Assembly: GCA_018982785.1 (NCBI GenBank)
Contig: JAHHEN010000002.1
Coordinates: forward strand, 439,001 to 503,000
Origin: Enterococcus innesii
Lineage (GTDB): Bacteria > Bacillota > Bacilli > Lactobacillales > Enterococcaceae
Direction: 5' to 3'
Length of the DNA stretch: 64,000 nucleotides
Shown here: piece by piece, positions 50,564 to 59,879 of the stretch
Position numbering within the stretch: position 1 is the first letter of the stretch
How the letters are laid out: each line of letters starts with the position of its first letter
The notes under the pieces: model-generated
Seen by the model: only the letters and a program-made list of their open reading frames with translations
Database searches by the model: none
Told to the model about the DNA's origin: nothing
Translations under genes and position numbers: made by a program

Positions 50564-52030
50564 ATGCAGAAATTATTTAAAGATGACAGCTTGACGCTAC
50601 ACACCGATCTCTACCAAATCAACATGATGCAAACCTATTGGGAGTTAGGCAGAGCCGATCGTAATGCGGTGTTTGAATGCTATTTCCGTGACATGCCTTT
50701 TGAAAACGGCTATGCGATCTTTGCCGGTCTGGAACGATTGATCGATTATTTGAACGATTTATCCTTTTCAGAAACGGATATTGCCTACTTGCGAGAAATC
50801 GGCGGCTACCCAGAAGCCTTTTTAGAGTATCTAAAAGAGTTCAAGTTTGCTTGTACCGTTCGTTCAGCGTTAGAAGGCGATTTGGTCTTCAACAATGAAC
50901 CGATCATTCAAGTAGAAGGGCCGTTGGCACAAGCGCAGCTGATCGAAACGGCGTTACTAAATATGGTCAATTTCCAAACCTTGATCGCCACGAAAGCTGC
51001 CCGCATCAAATCCGTGATCGGCACGGATCCCTTGTTGGAATTTGGTTCACGGCGGGCACAAGAATTGGATGCAGCCATTTGGGGGACTCGAGCGGCCTAT
51101 ATTGGCGGAGCGGATGCGACGAGTAATGTGCGAGCAGGGAAGATTTTTGGCATCCCAGCCAGCGGAACCCATGCCCATTCCCTCGTGCAATCCTACGGCA
51201 ACGACTATGATGCATTTATGGCATATGCCCAAACCCACAAAGATTGCGTATTCTTAGTCGATACCTATGATACATTGCGTTTAGGTGTGCCAAATGCGAT
51301 TCGTGTGGCCAAAGAGATGGGGGATAAAATCAATTTCTTAGGTGTGCGGATCGACAGCGGCGATATGGCGTATATCTCGAAAAAAGTCCGTGAACAGCTG
51401 GATGAAGCGGGATTCACGGAAGCCAAAGTCTATGCTTCCAATGATCTAGATGAAAATACGATTCTAAGCTTGAAAATGCAAAAGGCGAAAATCGATGTGT
51501 GGGGTGTCGGCACCAAGCTGATCACCGCTTACGATCAACCGGCATTAGGTGCGGTTTATAAACTGGTTGCCATCGAAAATGAGCAGGGAGAAATGATCGA
51601 CACCATCAAATTATCCAGCAATGCCGAAAAGGTTTCGACCCCTGGGAAAAAACAAGTCTGGCGGATCACCCGTAAATCGGACGGCAAGTCCGAAGGCGAT
51701 TATGTCACGTTATGGGAAGAAAATCCCCAAGCAGCAGACGAACTGTTCATGTTCCATCCTGTTCACACTTTTATCAACAAAACAGTGACGGACTTTGATG
51801 CGCGACCATTATTGCAAGACATCTTTGTAGATGGCCAGCAAGTGTATCAAGTGCCTGACTTAGAACACGTCAAAGCCTATGCGACGAATTGCTTGGATTC
51901 CCTTTGGGATGAGTACAAACGTGATTTGAATCCACAGAAATACCCAGTCGATCTCTCGCAAGAATGCTGGGATCATAAAATGCGCACGATTGAAAAAGTA
52001 CGCAAACAGACCAATGGCGCGATTTTGTAA
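50564..52030 (+). CDS. pncB: Nicotinate phosphoribosyltransferase
   Basis: 488 residues. Joins nicotinate and PRPP to nicotinate mononucleotide, the first step of NAD salvage. '[34 protein letters not shown]' N-terminus, '[23 protein letters not shown]', '[31 protein letters not shown]', '[18 protein letters not shown]' with the phosphorylated His of this enzyme, and '[18 protein letters not shown]' are family hallmarks. Its C-terminal extension is normal for the Firmicute form. Operon with nadE. Confidence 0.94.
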   Translation: MQKLFKDDSLTLHTDLYQINMMQTYWELGRADRNAVFECYFRDMPFENGYAIFAGLERLIDYLNDLSFSETDIAYLREIGGYPEAFLEYLKEFKFACTVRSALEGDLVFNNEPIIQVEGPLAQAQLIETALLNMVNFQTLIATKAARIKSVIGTDPLLEFGSRRAQELDAAIWGTRAAYIGGADATSNVRAGKIFGIPASGTHAHSLVQSYGNDYDAFMAYAQTHKDCVFLVDTYDTLRLGVPNAIRVAKEMGDKINFLGVRIDSGDMAYISKKVREQLDEAGFTEAKVYASNDLDENTILSLKMQKAKIDVWGVGTKLITAYDQPALGAVYKLVAIENEQGEMIDTIKLSSNAEKVSTPGKKQVWRITRKSDGKSEGDYVTLWEENPQAADELFMFHPVHTFINKTVTDFDARPLLQDIFVDGQQVYQVPDLEHVKAYATNCLDSLWDEYKRDLNPQKYPVDLSQECWDHKMRTIEKVRKQTNGAIL

Positions 52031-52092
52031 TCCGCAACTGCGCTGGTCCTAAGATCAGTCAGCTGCTTCAAAAAATAAGAGGAGGCGTTTCT

Positions 52093-52917
52093 ATGACCAT
52101 GCAACAAGAAATTATCAAAGAATTAGGAGTCTTACCGACCATCGACCCGAAAGAAGAAGTTCGTAAGAGTATTGATTTTTTAAAGGCGTATCTGCAAAAG
52201 AATCCGTTCTTGCATACGTTTGTCTTGGGGATCAGTGGTGGACAAGATTCGACGTTAGCCGGCCGAATCGCGCAATTGACGATGGAGGAAATGCGTAGCG
52301 AAACCGGGAATCCCAACTATCAGTTCATAGGGGTACGCTTACCTTATGGGGAACAAGCAGATGAAGAAGATGCCAAAAAAGCCATTGAATTTATCAAACC
52401 AGATATTGAGCTGCGGGTAAACATCAAAGCCGCCGTCGATGCCCAAGTGCAAGCGGTGGAAGAAGCAGGCTTAGCGGTTTCTGACTTTAATAAAGGCAAT
52501 ATCAAAGCCCGTCAACGGATGATCACACAATATGCCATTGCGGGTGAAAAAGCAGGGGCTGTTCTGGGAACAGATCATGCCGCGGAAAATATCACCGGCT
52601 TCTTTACGAAATACGGCGATGGCGGTGCCGATATCTTACCACTGTTTCGTTTGAACAAACGCCAAGGTCGTCAACTCTTGCAATACTTAGGCGCGCCAGA
52701 AGCGTTGTATACAAAAGTCCCAACTGCGGACTTGGAAGATGGCAAACCTTTAGTGGCAGATGAAGCAGCTTTAGGAGTGACCTACAACGACATCGATGAC
52801 TATTTAGAAGGCAAGGAAATTGCGGCTGAAGCCCAACAAACCATTGAAAATTGGTGGAACAAAACGCAACACAAACGCCACTTGCCCGTCACGATTTTTG
52901 ATGATTTTTGGAAATAA
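52093..52917 (+). CDS. nadE: Ammonia-dependent NAD+ synthetase
   Basis: 274 residues, the length of the ammonia-using form without a glutaminase domain. P-loop '[23 protein letters not shown]', then '[21 protein letters not shown]', '[20 protein letters not shown]', '[28 protein letters not shown]' and '[17 protein letters not shown]'. It amidates deamido-NAD, the last step after pncB and NadD. GAGGAGGCG precedes the ATG. Confidence 0.95.
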   Translation: MTMQQEIIKELGVLPTIDPKEEVRKSIDFLKAYLQKNPFLHTFVLGISGGQDSTLAGRIAQLTMEEMRSETGNPNYQFIGVRLPYGEQADEEDAKKAIEFIKPDIELRVNIKAAVDAQVQAVEEAGLAVSDFNKGNIKARQRMITQYAIAGEKAGAVLGTDHAAENITGFFTKYGDGGADILPLFRLNKRQGRQLLQYLGAPEALYTKVPTADLEDGKPLVADEAALGVTYNDIDDYLEGKEIAAEAQQTIENWWNKTQHKRHLPVTIFDDFWK

Positions 52918-52953
52918 ACGAAACCAGTGATTGAGGTCCATTCGGATAGAAAG

Positions 52954-52991
52954 AAGAGTCTAGGGGGCAAGAAACCTTAGACTCTTTTTTT
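52954..52991 (+). terminator. Terminator of pncB-nadE
   Basis: AAGAGTCTAGGG pairs with CCTTAGACTCTT (one mismatch), followed by T residues. Confidence 0.8.
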
Positions 52992-53037
52992 ATGAGGGTT
53001 GCTTTCTTTAAAAATAACAAAAGCTTCTTGCCCTGGC

Positions 53038-53066
53038 TTTACTTTCTTGTCTTGAAAGCATAAAAT
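53038..53066 (+). promoter_or_regulatory. Promoter of the LtaS-like gene
   Basis: TTTACT (53038-53043), 17 bases, TAAAAT (53061-53066), 43 bases before the GTG start. Confidence 0.6.
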
Positions 53067-53109
53067 ACGAGGGTACCTAGAACGTGTAGAAAAGGAGGAA
53101 TGTTCCTTC

Positions 53110-54930
53110 GTGAAAATAAATAGCCATCCTTATCTGAAGATCGCATTAAAAGGCATCGCCATCGTCCTGTTGATCATTTTCAGTAATTTATATTTGCAAT
53201 GGTGTCAAAACAATCTTTCCGTTGAATTAGCCTTGAAATTTGCCTTTTCGTGGCATACAGCAAAGTTTTTCTTGGCTTGTGGGGTGCTACTGCTGGTGTA
53301 TGGGGTGTTTGCCAGTTTGGCAGGTTCAGTACTGATCGGGGGCATCTTTTATAGTGTCGTCATCGGAATCTTAGGGTACGCCAACCATACGAAGATGGTC
53401 TATCGCCAAGAACCAATCTATCCTGATGATTTAAAGATGGTCACTCAATTCGACCTTCTACGAACCATGATCGGCAATGGCGCCTTTTTCTTAGCCATCC
53501 TCTTTGCTCTGGCGGCGATCGGGGCGATCGGCTGGAGTATCTATCGCAGCCGCAAATTAAACCGGCGTTTACAAGTAATGCGAGGGGCAATGCTGGTCGT
53601 ATGTTCGCTGGGCTTAGTCTATGTTTCACACTTCAACGACAGCAACAACCTTTTACGCAAAGCCTACAATCAGACCGCACTTTGGATTCCGTATTCACAA
53701 AAAATGAACTATTACAATACGGGATTTATCGGTGGGTTTTTGTACAACTTGCGGGTTGATGCCATGACGAAGCCTGAGGGGTATTCCAAAGAAGCGATCC
53801 AAGCGATTGCGGACACCTACAATGCACAGGCGGCGGAGAAAAACCAAGACCGTGAAAGTGAAGCACCAAATATCGTTTATGTGATGAGTGAGAGCTTTTC
53901 CGACCCGAGCCATTTAAATGGCTTGTCGATCACCGGCGATCCGTTGAAAGACTATTACCACGTCGCCGATCAAACCATCAGTGGAAAAATGCTTTCGCAA
54001 AATTATGGGGGCGGTACGGCAAACATCGAATTTGAAGCGTTGACTGGTTTTGCCATGGGCCTATTGAATCCGCAAATGACAACGCCTTACACGATGCTAG
54101 TGCCGAAATTGACGCAACTGCCATCCTTGGTTTCTTTCTTGGAACAATCAGGGTATACGGCAACGGCGATCCATCCTTACGATACATCAATGTACAAACG
54201 CAAGGATGTCTATGGGGTGATGGGGTTTGAACAGTTTATCGATCAAGATACGATGACCTATACCGACAAAATCGAAAATAATCCTTACATCTCTGATGAG
54301 GCGGCCTACAAAGAAGTGCTGGCATTGTTGGAAAACGATCAGCAACCGCAATTTGTCCATTTAGTGACGATGCAGACCCATATGCCGTATGCTGGCAAAT
54401 ACGATACATTGAATTACCAAGCGAGCGGTCCTGGCAATATGGCTTCTTTGGAAAACTACCTGCAGGATATCTCTTATAGCAGTACAGCGTTGAAAAACTT
54501 TGTGGCTGAATTAGAGCAGCTGGATCGGCGAACGCTGGTCGTCTTTTGGGGCGATCATTTACCAGGCATTTATGCCGATGAGATCAAGGATCAAAATGAA
54601 ACGGCTGCCCTGCATGAAACCGAATTTTTGATGGTTGATTCGCAAGGGAATTTTGCGCCAGAAGATGTACCAGTAACAAGTCCTTTTTATTTTGCGCCGA
54701 ACCTATTAGAAGCCAGTGATCAACCAACCAGCGGGTTTTACCAGTTGTTGTTGGCCTTGCAAGATGAGTTGCCGGCTTTTGAACTGGGTCAATATTATCA
54801 AGAGGGACAATGGCAGACGACTCTTGCGTTGGATCAAGAAGCCCAAGAAATCTATGATGCCTATAGTTTGATCCAATACGATGTGCTACAAGGAGAGCAA
54901 TACAGTTTAACGACTGGTTTGTTTGACTAA
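53110..54930 (+). CDS. LTA synthase-family sulfatase-like membrane enzyme
   Basis: 606 residues: five membrane helices in the first 200 residues ('IALKGIAIVLLIIFSNLYLQW', 'FLACGVLLLVYGVFASLAG' and others), then an extracellular alkaline phosphatase-fold domain. 'NIVYVMSESFSDPSHL' (metal Glu), 'GGGTANIEFEALTGFAMGLL' (nucleophile Thr), 'HLVTMQTHMPYAG' and 'VVFWGDHLPGIYADE' (Asp, His) are the LtaS/phosphoglycerol transferase motifs. It probably adds glycerol phosphate to a lipid or polysaccharide. It is more like the phosphoglycerol-transferase branch than the main LtaS, so it may be a paralogue. AAAGGAGG with 11-base spacing leads to the GTG. Confidence 0.87.
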   Translation: MKINSHPYLKIALKGIAIVLLIIFSNLYLQWCQNNLSVELALKFAFSWHTAKFFLACGVLLLVYGVFASLAGSVLIGGIFYSVVIGILGYANHTKMVYRQEPIYPDDLKMVTQFDLLRTMIGNGAFFLAILFALAAIGAIGWSIYRSRKLNRRLQVMRGAMLVVCSLGLVYVSHFNDSNNLLRKAYNQTALWIPYSQKMNYYNTGFIGGFLYNLRVDAMTKPEGYSKEAIQAIADTYNAQAAEKNQDRESEAPNIVYVMSESFSDPSHLNGLSITGDPLKDYYHVADQTISGKMLSQNYGGGTANIEFEALTGFAMGLLNPQMTTPYTMLVPKLTQLPSLVSFLEQSGYTATAIHPYDTSMYKRKDVYGVMGFEQFIDQDTMTYTDKIENNPYISDEAAYKEVLALLENDQQPQFVHLVTMQTHMPYAGKYDTLNYQASGPGNMASLENYLQDISYSSTALKNFVAELEQLDRRTLVVFWGDHLPGIYADEIKDQNETAALHETEFLMVDSQGNFAPEDVPVTSPFYFAPNLLEASDQPTSGFYQLLLALQDELPAFELGQYYQEGQWQTTLALDQEAQEIYDAYSLIQYDVLQGEQYSLTTGLFD

Positions 54931-54943
54931 ATGAAACATAAAA

Positions 54944-54990
54944 TAGCGCCCTATCCTGTGACTGACACTGGGATAAGGCGCTTTTTTGTG
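54944..54990 (+). terminator. Terminator between converging genes
   Basis: AGCGCCCTATCC and GGGATAAGGCGCT form a stem with a bulge, followed by six T; the minus-strand gene ends 8 bases further on. Confidence 0.8.
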
Positions 54991-54997
54991 TGTGAAG

Positions 54998-56647
54998 TTA
55001 TAATTCCTGCCATTTACGGTTTTGATCAAAATCATTGGCGGCGGCATAGGCGTCTTGAACGATCGTTTCAGGGTAGCCCATGACTTTTAAGAGGGCGATC
55101 GCGTTGCGGCTCAAGGCAGGACCGGATTTGACCTTATAATCAAAGGAGATGCCGTCATCTTCCGTGACTTGTTCAGAAAAATGAATGTTACGACAATCAT
55201 TTTTCAAAATTTCAGTCAGCTCAATATCATGGGTAGCGACAAAGGCCAATGATGGGTAGGCTCGCAGCCAATGGATGATGCTAGCAGAAGAAGCGATTCG
55301 TTCCACCGTATTGGTTCCTTTTAAAATCTCATCAACAAAACAGTAGCAGCGCTGTTTCGTGGCAACGGTATCTAGCAGGCGTTTGATGGATTTGATCTCC
55401 GCCACGAAATAGCTGTCGCCTTCAAATAGATCATCTTCGACAGCCATCGAGGTAATAACGTGACCAGGAACCATCGTAAAGGTTTCAGCTACTGCTGTCT
55501 GGATGGTTTGTGCCAAAATACAGTTGATGGCGACACTTTTGACATATGTCGATTTGCCTGAGGCATTGGAGCCAGTTACAAGGGTATTGTGGGTCCAAGT
55601 GACATCATTCATGACTGCTTCACTCAGAAGGGGATGATACGTACCCGTTGCTTCTACACCTCCGCTTGTTTGGAAGGTCGGTAGGCAAGTGATGGGCATA
55701 TACGTGCGAAAATTTAAAATGGCAGCTGCGACTTCCAATTTTCCCAGCAAATTCCACAGATCGATGGCTGCTTGTTGGTGTTTGGACAGAGTAGTGGTGA
55801 CCGTTTGATAGGAAATAAACGGCAGCATAAAAATGATATTGATGTATTCAAACAACATGTCTCCTTCGCTGCCGTTTTTGGCACGAAACGAGAAAGCGAA
55901 ACGAGTAATCTTCTTTAATGGTGCCAAGGAATGTTTGATCTCATCTTGGAGGGGTGTGTTGATTTTAGCAATCTGACTGCCACAGGCAATCGTTTGAACC
56001 AAATAACGCATACTGTTCAGTTCTGTTTCCAGCTTGGCTTTTTTGATGGAGTAATAGATCGTATTGAAAACGACACTAACCAACGTCAACAGGATGCCTT
56101 GGACAAACCCCAGCAGGAGCAGCAAGATGCCGACTAACGGCAGCAAACCTAAAAAGACAAAGAAAGGCAGAGAACCGATGGATTGCGCCGCTTCATTGGC
56201 CAAGTAGGCTTTCGAAAAATTATCATCTTGTTTTCCTAAACGAGCAAACGTATATTGGGATTGTTCGCGTGCGGCACTGTCAGCAGCAAAAAAGTCGATC
56301 AATTTGGTCAGCTGTTTGTCCGGCTTGAAGCGAAAATTGCGTAACTGCTGGTACAACGCTTCTGAACCGACACTGGAAAACGTCAGATTAATGGACTCAA
56401 ACAACGAAAAGCCATCCAAGTCATACCAAGTGATGTCATCGACCTCGCTATCAAAATCGTGAAACTTCTTCTCCGTCAGCCAAGCCTTTTTCAAACTCGC
56501 TTCTTTATCAAAGCGGGGCTGACGGGGAAGCTTTCCCCAAGCAAGCCGAACGTAACGGCGTACTTTGTATCGATTCCAGATATCTAGTGCGGTCAAGATG
56601 AGAATGCTGGCGAGTATGATCAAAATGACCATCGTTTGTGGTTCCAT
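54998..56647 (-). CDS. MutS-like ATPase with membrane helices (MutS-type domain V)
   Basis: 549 residues. N-terminal membrane helix (about residues 5-25), a charged helical region, two further membrane helices near 170-225, and a C-terminal MutS ATPase domain: Walker A 'VTGSNASGKSTYVKS', 'EDDLFEGDSYFVAEIKSIKRLL', Walker B 'CYCFVDEILKGTNTVERIAS' and 'VATHDIEL'. It has no mismatch-recognition domain. The membrane anchors mean it is not MutS or MutS2; the family is common in Firmicutes, with unknown role. The ATG at 56647 follows AGGAGG by 10 bases; a TTG 6 bases earlier is also possible. Confidence 0.85.
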   Translation of the reverse strand: MEPQTMVILIILASILILTALDIWNRYKVRRYVRLAWGKLPRQPRFDKEASLKKAWLTEKKFHDFDSEVDDITWYDLDGFSLFESINLTFSSVGSEALYQQLRNFRFKPDKQLTKLIDFFAADSAAREQSQYTFARLGKQDDNFSKAYLANEAAQSIGSLPFFVFLGLLPLVGILLLLLGFVQGILLTLVSVVFNTIYYSIKKAKLETELNSMRYLVQTIACGSQIAKINTPLQDEIKHSLAPLKKITRFAFSFRAKNGSEGDMLFEYINIIFMLPFISYQTVTTTLSKHQQAAIDLWNLLGKLEVAAAILNFRTYMPITCLPTFQTSGGVEATGTYHPLLSEAVMNDVTWTHNTLVTGSNASGKSTYVKSVAINCILAQTIQTAVAETFTMVPGHVITSMAVEDDLFEGDSYFVAEIKSIKRLLDTVATKQRCYCFVDEILKGTNTVERIASSASIIHWLRAYPSLAFVATHDIELTEILKNDCRNIHFSEQVTEDDGISFDYKVKSGPALSRNAIALLKVMGYPETIVQDAYAAANDFDQNRKWQEL

Positions 56648-56688
56648 ATGCAAAAGTCCTCCTAATGGCTAATGAATGCTGGCTAAAG

Positions 56689-57138
56689 CTAAGTGTTGCT
56701 GTGGGCAGGATCGATTTCTTTCAAACAAGCATAGATCCGTTCAATATCTTGGGTCGTGCCTCGCAGCTCGAAATCCGCTAAGAACGGGATCGAAAATTGC
56801 TCCGCATATTGCTTTGCGGTCAAGCAATATTGATAATTGAAGTTTTTGTTGCCACTGCCGATCACGCCTAAGCAAAGAGCGGCGTTGTTTTCATAGTCAA
56901 TGTATTCCCGCATGGTTTCTGTGAGGATCTCCTGATCGCCGTTATCGACGCCATTTCCACCTTCTAAATAGGTAGGGACAAAAACCACATAAGGTTCGTC
57001 TTCTTGTTCAAAGACACTATTGTCATGAATTTCTTTGGCTTCCCAAGTACTCGGAGTGTCTTGCTGATCCGCATAGGCCAACAAGCGGTTGACGAATGCA
57101 CGGGTATTTCCAGAGATTGAAATATAAAGTAGTTTCAT
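56689..57138 (-). CDS. nrdI: NrdI-type flavodoxin
   Basis: 149 residues. 'KLLYISISGNTRAFVNRLLAYADQQ' binds FMN phosphate, 'FVPTYLEGGNGVDNGDQEILTETMREYIDYENN' and 'LGVIGSGNKNFNYQYCLTAKQYAEQFSIPFLADFELRGTTQDIERI' are the NrdI blocks. NrdI supplies oxidant to assemble the dimanganese-tyrosyl radical of class Ib ribonucleotide reductase. No nrdE/nrdF/nrdH lies nearby, so this copy is separated from its partners, as is common in enterococci. GGAAGG lies upstream of the chosen ATG; a start 12 bases earlier is possible. Confidence 0.87.
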   Translation of the reverse strand: MKLLYISISGNTRAFVNRLLAYADQQDTPSTWEAKEIHDNSVFEQEDEPYVVFVPTYLEGGNGVDNGDQEILTETMREYIDYENNAALCLGVIGSGNKNFNYQYCLTAKQYAEQFSIPFLADFELRGTTQDIERIYACLKEIDPAHSNT

Positions 57139-57274
57139 TTTTTTCATCACCTTCCGCTTTCTAGTATAACAGAAACCATTTATGAAAAGAGGAGAACTTC
57201 GGCAGTCTTTTCTAGTAAAATGCAGCCAAAGGCTTTAAACTGAGAGAGGAGTCCAATACAAAGGAGTGGCAATA

Positions 57275-57652
57275 ATGTTTTCAAAAATGCATCATGTGGC
57301 GATCATCGCCAGTGATTACCAGCAGACCAAAGAATTTTATGTAGAGAAATTAGGCTTTGAAGTGATTCGTGAACATGCGCGCCCAGAAAAGAAAGATGTA
57401 AAAATCGACCTGCGCTTTGGGGAATCAGAAATAGAACTGTTTGTGGTGGAAAACCCACCAGCAAGACCAAGTTTCCCCGAAGCAGCTGGCCTGCGGCATT
57501 TGGCCTTTGCGGTGGAAAATATTGAAGCAGTCGTAGCGGAGTTAGCCGCTAAAGGGATTGTGTGCGAACCGATTCGTTTTGATACCTTTACGAATAAGAA
57601 AATGACCTTTTTCCAAGATCCAGACGGCTTGCCTTTGGAATTGCATGAATAA
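57275..57652 (+). CDS. VOC-family protein (glyoxalase I-like)
   Basis: 125 residues with two beta-alpha-beta-beta-beta modules: 'MHHVAIIASDYQQTKEFYVEKLGFEVIREHARPE' and 'GLRHLAFAVENIEAVVAELAAKGIVCEPIRFDTFTNKKMTFFQDPDGLPLELHE'. Metal ligand positions His5/Glu-type at the ends of the strands (H, E) are visible, as in the GloA2/YaeR-like group. It follows AAAGGAG by 8 bases. Possibly a lyase or dioxygenase of small aldehydes; unsure. Confidence 0.85.
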   Translation: MFSKMHHVAIIASDYQQTKEFYVEKLGFEVIREHARPEKKDVKIDLRFGESEIELFVVENPPARPSFPEAAGLRHLAFAVENIEAVVAELAAKGIVCEPIRFDTFTNKKMTFFQDPDGLPLELHE

Positions 57653-57691
57653 ATAGAGGGAACTTCAGGTAGGACATTTTTTTGATTCAAC

Positions 57692-57720
57692 TTGGTTTTT
57701 CTTAAAAGAATTGTTATTCT
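57692..57720 (+). promoter_or_regulatory. Promoter of the GNAT gene
   Basis: TTGGTT (57692-57697), 17 bases, TATTCT (57715-57720), 26 bases before the GTG start. Confidence 0.5.
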
Positions 57721-57746
57721 ATGTATAGAAGCAAGGAGGAAAAAAC

Positions 57747-58313
57747 GTGATAAGATTTGCAAAAGAAGAAGATCGTTTTGTCATGGCTGAACTCGTTTTA
57801 GTCATTTTAAAGGACATGGAATTGCCGTTTGTCAAAGAGATCGGAGAAGCCAAGACCTTAGAGATCTTGGCAGATGCCATGCTAGAACCCGATTATCGTT
57901 ACGGCTTTCGCCGTGCACTAGTCAATGAGATCGACGGGGAAGTTGCTGGGGTCGCCTTTGGATACCCAGACAAAGAAGAGGCGACGATCGATCAGCCTCT
58001 AGATAAAGTGCTGGAACAGTACGGTTTGAGTAAAGACATGAAGCTGTTTATCGATGAAGAGACTTTACCAAATGAATGGTACTTAGATACCATTTGTGTG
58101 GCTGAGAAATTTCGGGGCAAAGGTGTCGGCTCAGCCTTATTAGAAGCATTGCCAAAAATTGCTTCTAGAGATGGCTATGAGGTGATCGGCTTGAGTGTTG
58201 ACCGAGCAAATCCCCATGCGAAGCGGCTCTATGAAAAGCACGGCTTTGAAGTCGTGGCCCAAAGAGAAATCAGTGGCCACCTTTACGACCATATGCAAAA
58301 AAGAACCAGCTGA
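57747..58313 (+). CDS. GNAT family N-acetyltransferase
   Basis: 188 residues. The acetyl-CoA core is 'WYLDTICVAEKFRGKGVGSALLEALPKIA' (Q/R-x-x-G-x-G/A loop) and 'IGLSVDRANPHAKRLYEKHGFEVVAQREISGHLYDHM'. An N-terminal half of about 90 residues has 'MAELVLVILKDMELPFVKEIGEAKTLEILADAM'. GTG start with AAGGAGG 7 bases ahead. Its last codons lie in a hairpin shared with the converging gene. Substrate unknown. Confidence 0.88.
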   Translation: MIRFAKEEDRFVMAELVLVILKDMELPFVKEIGEAKTLEILADAMLEPDYRYGFRRALVNEIDGEVAGVAFGYPDKEEATIDQPLDKVLEQYGLSKDMKLFIDEETLPNEWYLDTICVAEKFRGKGVGSALLEALPKIASRDGYEVIGLSVDRANPHAKRLYEKHGFEVVAQREISGHLYDHMQKRTS

Positions 58314-58328
58314 TTTTTCAGCTGGTTC
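58303..58328. terminator. Hairpin terminator embedded in two converging gene ends
   Basis: GAACCAGCTGA (58303-58313) and its exact inverse (58318-58328) with a TTTT loop. Read on the minus strand it is followed by six T, so it serves the minus gene. The arms contain the stop codons of both genes. Confidence 0.8.
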
Positions 58329-58839
58329 CATTTGTTAGTCGAAGCTCAAGAGGATGGTCTTTTTTGCGGTGCCGATTGTACAGCCAGTAATCCATGACGG
58401 CCGCAATACAGATGCAGACCGGCGCATCCCGGTCATCGACAACATCCAGTAAATAATAATCCCCCGTCAACAAGGTCGCTTTGTCCATCTCCATAATCTT
58501 TTTATTGAAATGATGGATCCCATAGCGATGATTGTAGATATCGCCGTGGACTGCCCAGTGAAGCTGCTGGATATAGTAGAAATCTCCTGGCCAGTTAAAG
58601 ATTTTTTGCAGTGTACCGACTTTCTCAAAGTCTTTGTAGATCTCAAAGCGTGTACCAAAAGTAAAGCTGATTTGTTTGATACTAGCGACCATTTGCCCAT
58701 TTAAACGGTAAAGGGAGAGGGCATCGCCCTTGGTTCCCCAACGTCCCACCATCAAAAATAGTGATTTGCCTGTTTCATCTTTGACAATGGTTCGTGTGAC
58801 TCTGCTAAGTTGCCTATCTTGGATGAAAAATTCTGACAT
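58318..58839 (-). CDS. LURP-one-related / tubby C-terminal-like protein
   Basis: 173 residues with an all-beta look and the ending 'HHFNKKIMEMDKATLLTGDYYLLDVVDDRDAPVCICIAAVMD' that fits LURP-one-related proteins (YxjI). Typical is the beta-barrel strand pattern 'LFLMVGRWGTKGDALSLYRLNGQMVASIKQISFTFGTRFEIY'. Such proteins resemble tubby barrels; the bacterial role is not known. It has no neighbour in the same direction except the HAD gene upstream. GGAGG lies ahead of the ATG on the minus strand. Confidence 0.75.
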   Translation of the reverse strand: MSEFFIQDRQLSRVTRTIVKDETGKSLFLMVGRWGTKGDALSLYRLNGQMVASIKQISFTFGTRFEIYKDFEKVGTLQKIFNWPGDFYYIQQLHWAVHGDIYNHRYGIHHFNKKIMEMDKATLLTGDYYLLDVVDDRDAPVCICIAAVMDYWLYNRHRKKDHPLELRLTNGTS

Positions 58840-58878
58840 ACTTACGCCTCCTCATGTATCCCCAAAAAGCTGCGTGGT

Positions 58879-59748
58879 TTAAAGATTTTCATCAATTGCC
58901 CGAACGATTGCTTTGCCGACACCAGCCTCAATATTGGTGTCCGTCAAATACTTCGCGGCTTCTTTTACCTCTAACTCGCCATTTCCCATTGCAAAACTAA
59001 CGCCTGCCAGTTGCAGCATACTTACGTCATTTAAGTTGTCACCGATCGTCATCACTTCCGCCAGTGAGATCATTCGATCTTTGGCGACATGTGCCACTGC
59101 GATTCCTTTTTGCGCGTTTCGGTGGTTGATCTCAATATTGTTTTGTCCAGAAGAAGTCACCACTAGATCGCCGTACCCATCGATGATTTTCGTGATAGGA
59201 CCCAATACCCGGGCACCGTCTTGGTGGAAGCAGATCACTTTCAAAAATTCTAATTCTTCGATCGAAAACAACTCACTGAAATCATCGACATAATTGATCG
59301 GTAAAAATTCTAAACGGGCTGCTGTCATAGCAATCGCCATCTTATGAGTGAGATGGGGCATTGCTTCTGCCGTATGGATCGCAAAATTTTCGATCCGACG
59401 TGTCTGACTTTCCGAGTAGATCCCATTGCTCGTTGAGATCTCAAAATAGATGTCGTTTTCTTTTAGTAGGTCGATCAACGAACGAGTTTGTTCATGGCTG
59501 ATCGGCACAGTAAATAATGAATTACCCGCTTCGTCATAGACTTGGGCCCCATTCAAGGTGATCATGGCACAGTCGATCCCGGCTTCTTGCAGCGGCGGCA
59601 ATGCCTCTTTACGGTTACGGCCAGTTGCGACCATAAATTCGATTCCTTTGGATTGGGCATACTTGATTGCTTGGATATTTTCTTCTGAAATCTGCATACT
59701 GGCATTTAAAAGCGTACCATCCATATCAGAAGCAATTAATTTGATCAT
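58879..59748 (-). CDS. HAD-superfamily phosphatase, Cof/IIB type
   Basis: 289 residues: 'LIASDMDGTLLNASM' (Asp8, Asp10 nucleophile pair), 'FMVATGRNRKEALPPL', 'AQKGIAVAHVAKDRM' and 'VMTIGDNLNDVSMLQLAGVSFAMGNGELEVKEAAKYLT' give the four HAD motifs. Similar to YidA/Cof sugar or flavin phosphatases. AAAGGA lies upstream of the ATG on the minus strand. The second HAD-IIB protein in this window. Confidence 0.92.
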   Translation of the reverse strand: MIKLIASDMDGTLLNASMQISEENIQAIKYAQSKGIEFMVATGRNRKEALPPLQEAGIDCAMITLNGAQVYDEAGNSLFTVPISHEQTRSLIDLLKENDIYFEISTSNGIYSESQTRRIENFAIHTAEAMPHLTHKMAIAMTAARLEFLPINYVDDFSELFSIEELEFLKVICFHQDGARVLGPITKIIDGYGDLVVTSSGQNNIEINHRNAQKGIAVAHVAKDRMISLAEVMTIGDNLNDVSMLQLAGVSFAMGNGELEVKEAAKYLTDTNIEAGVGKAIVRAIDENL

Positions 59749-59879
59749 TGTCAGCGTCCTTTCTTAATCGTTTCTACAAATAGTGTACCATAAATCACGG
59801 ATTTTTTTCTTTCGAAGAGTAATTCTTGTTTCTAAGGGGAGGGATTTGTTATCCTAGAAGAAAACAAAGGAGATTCGCC

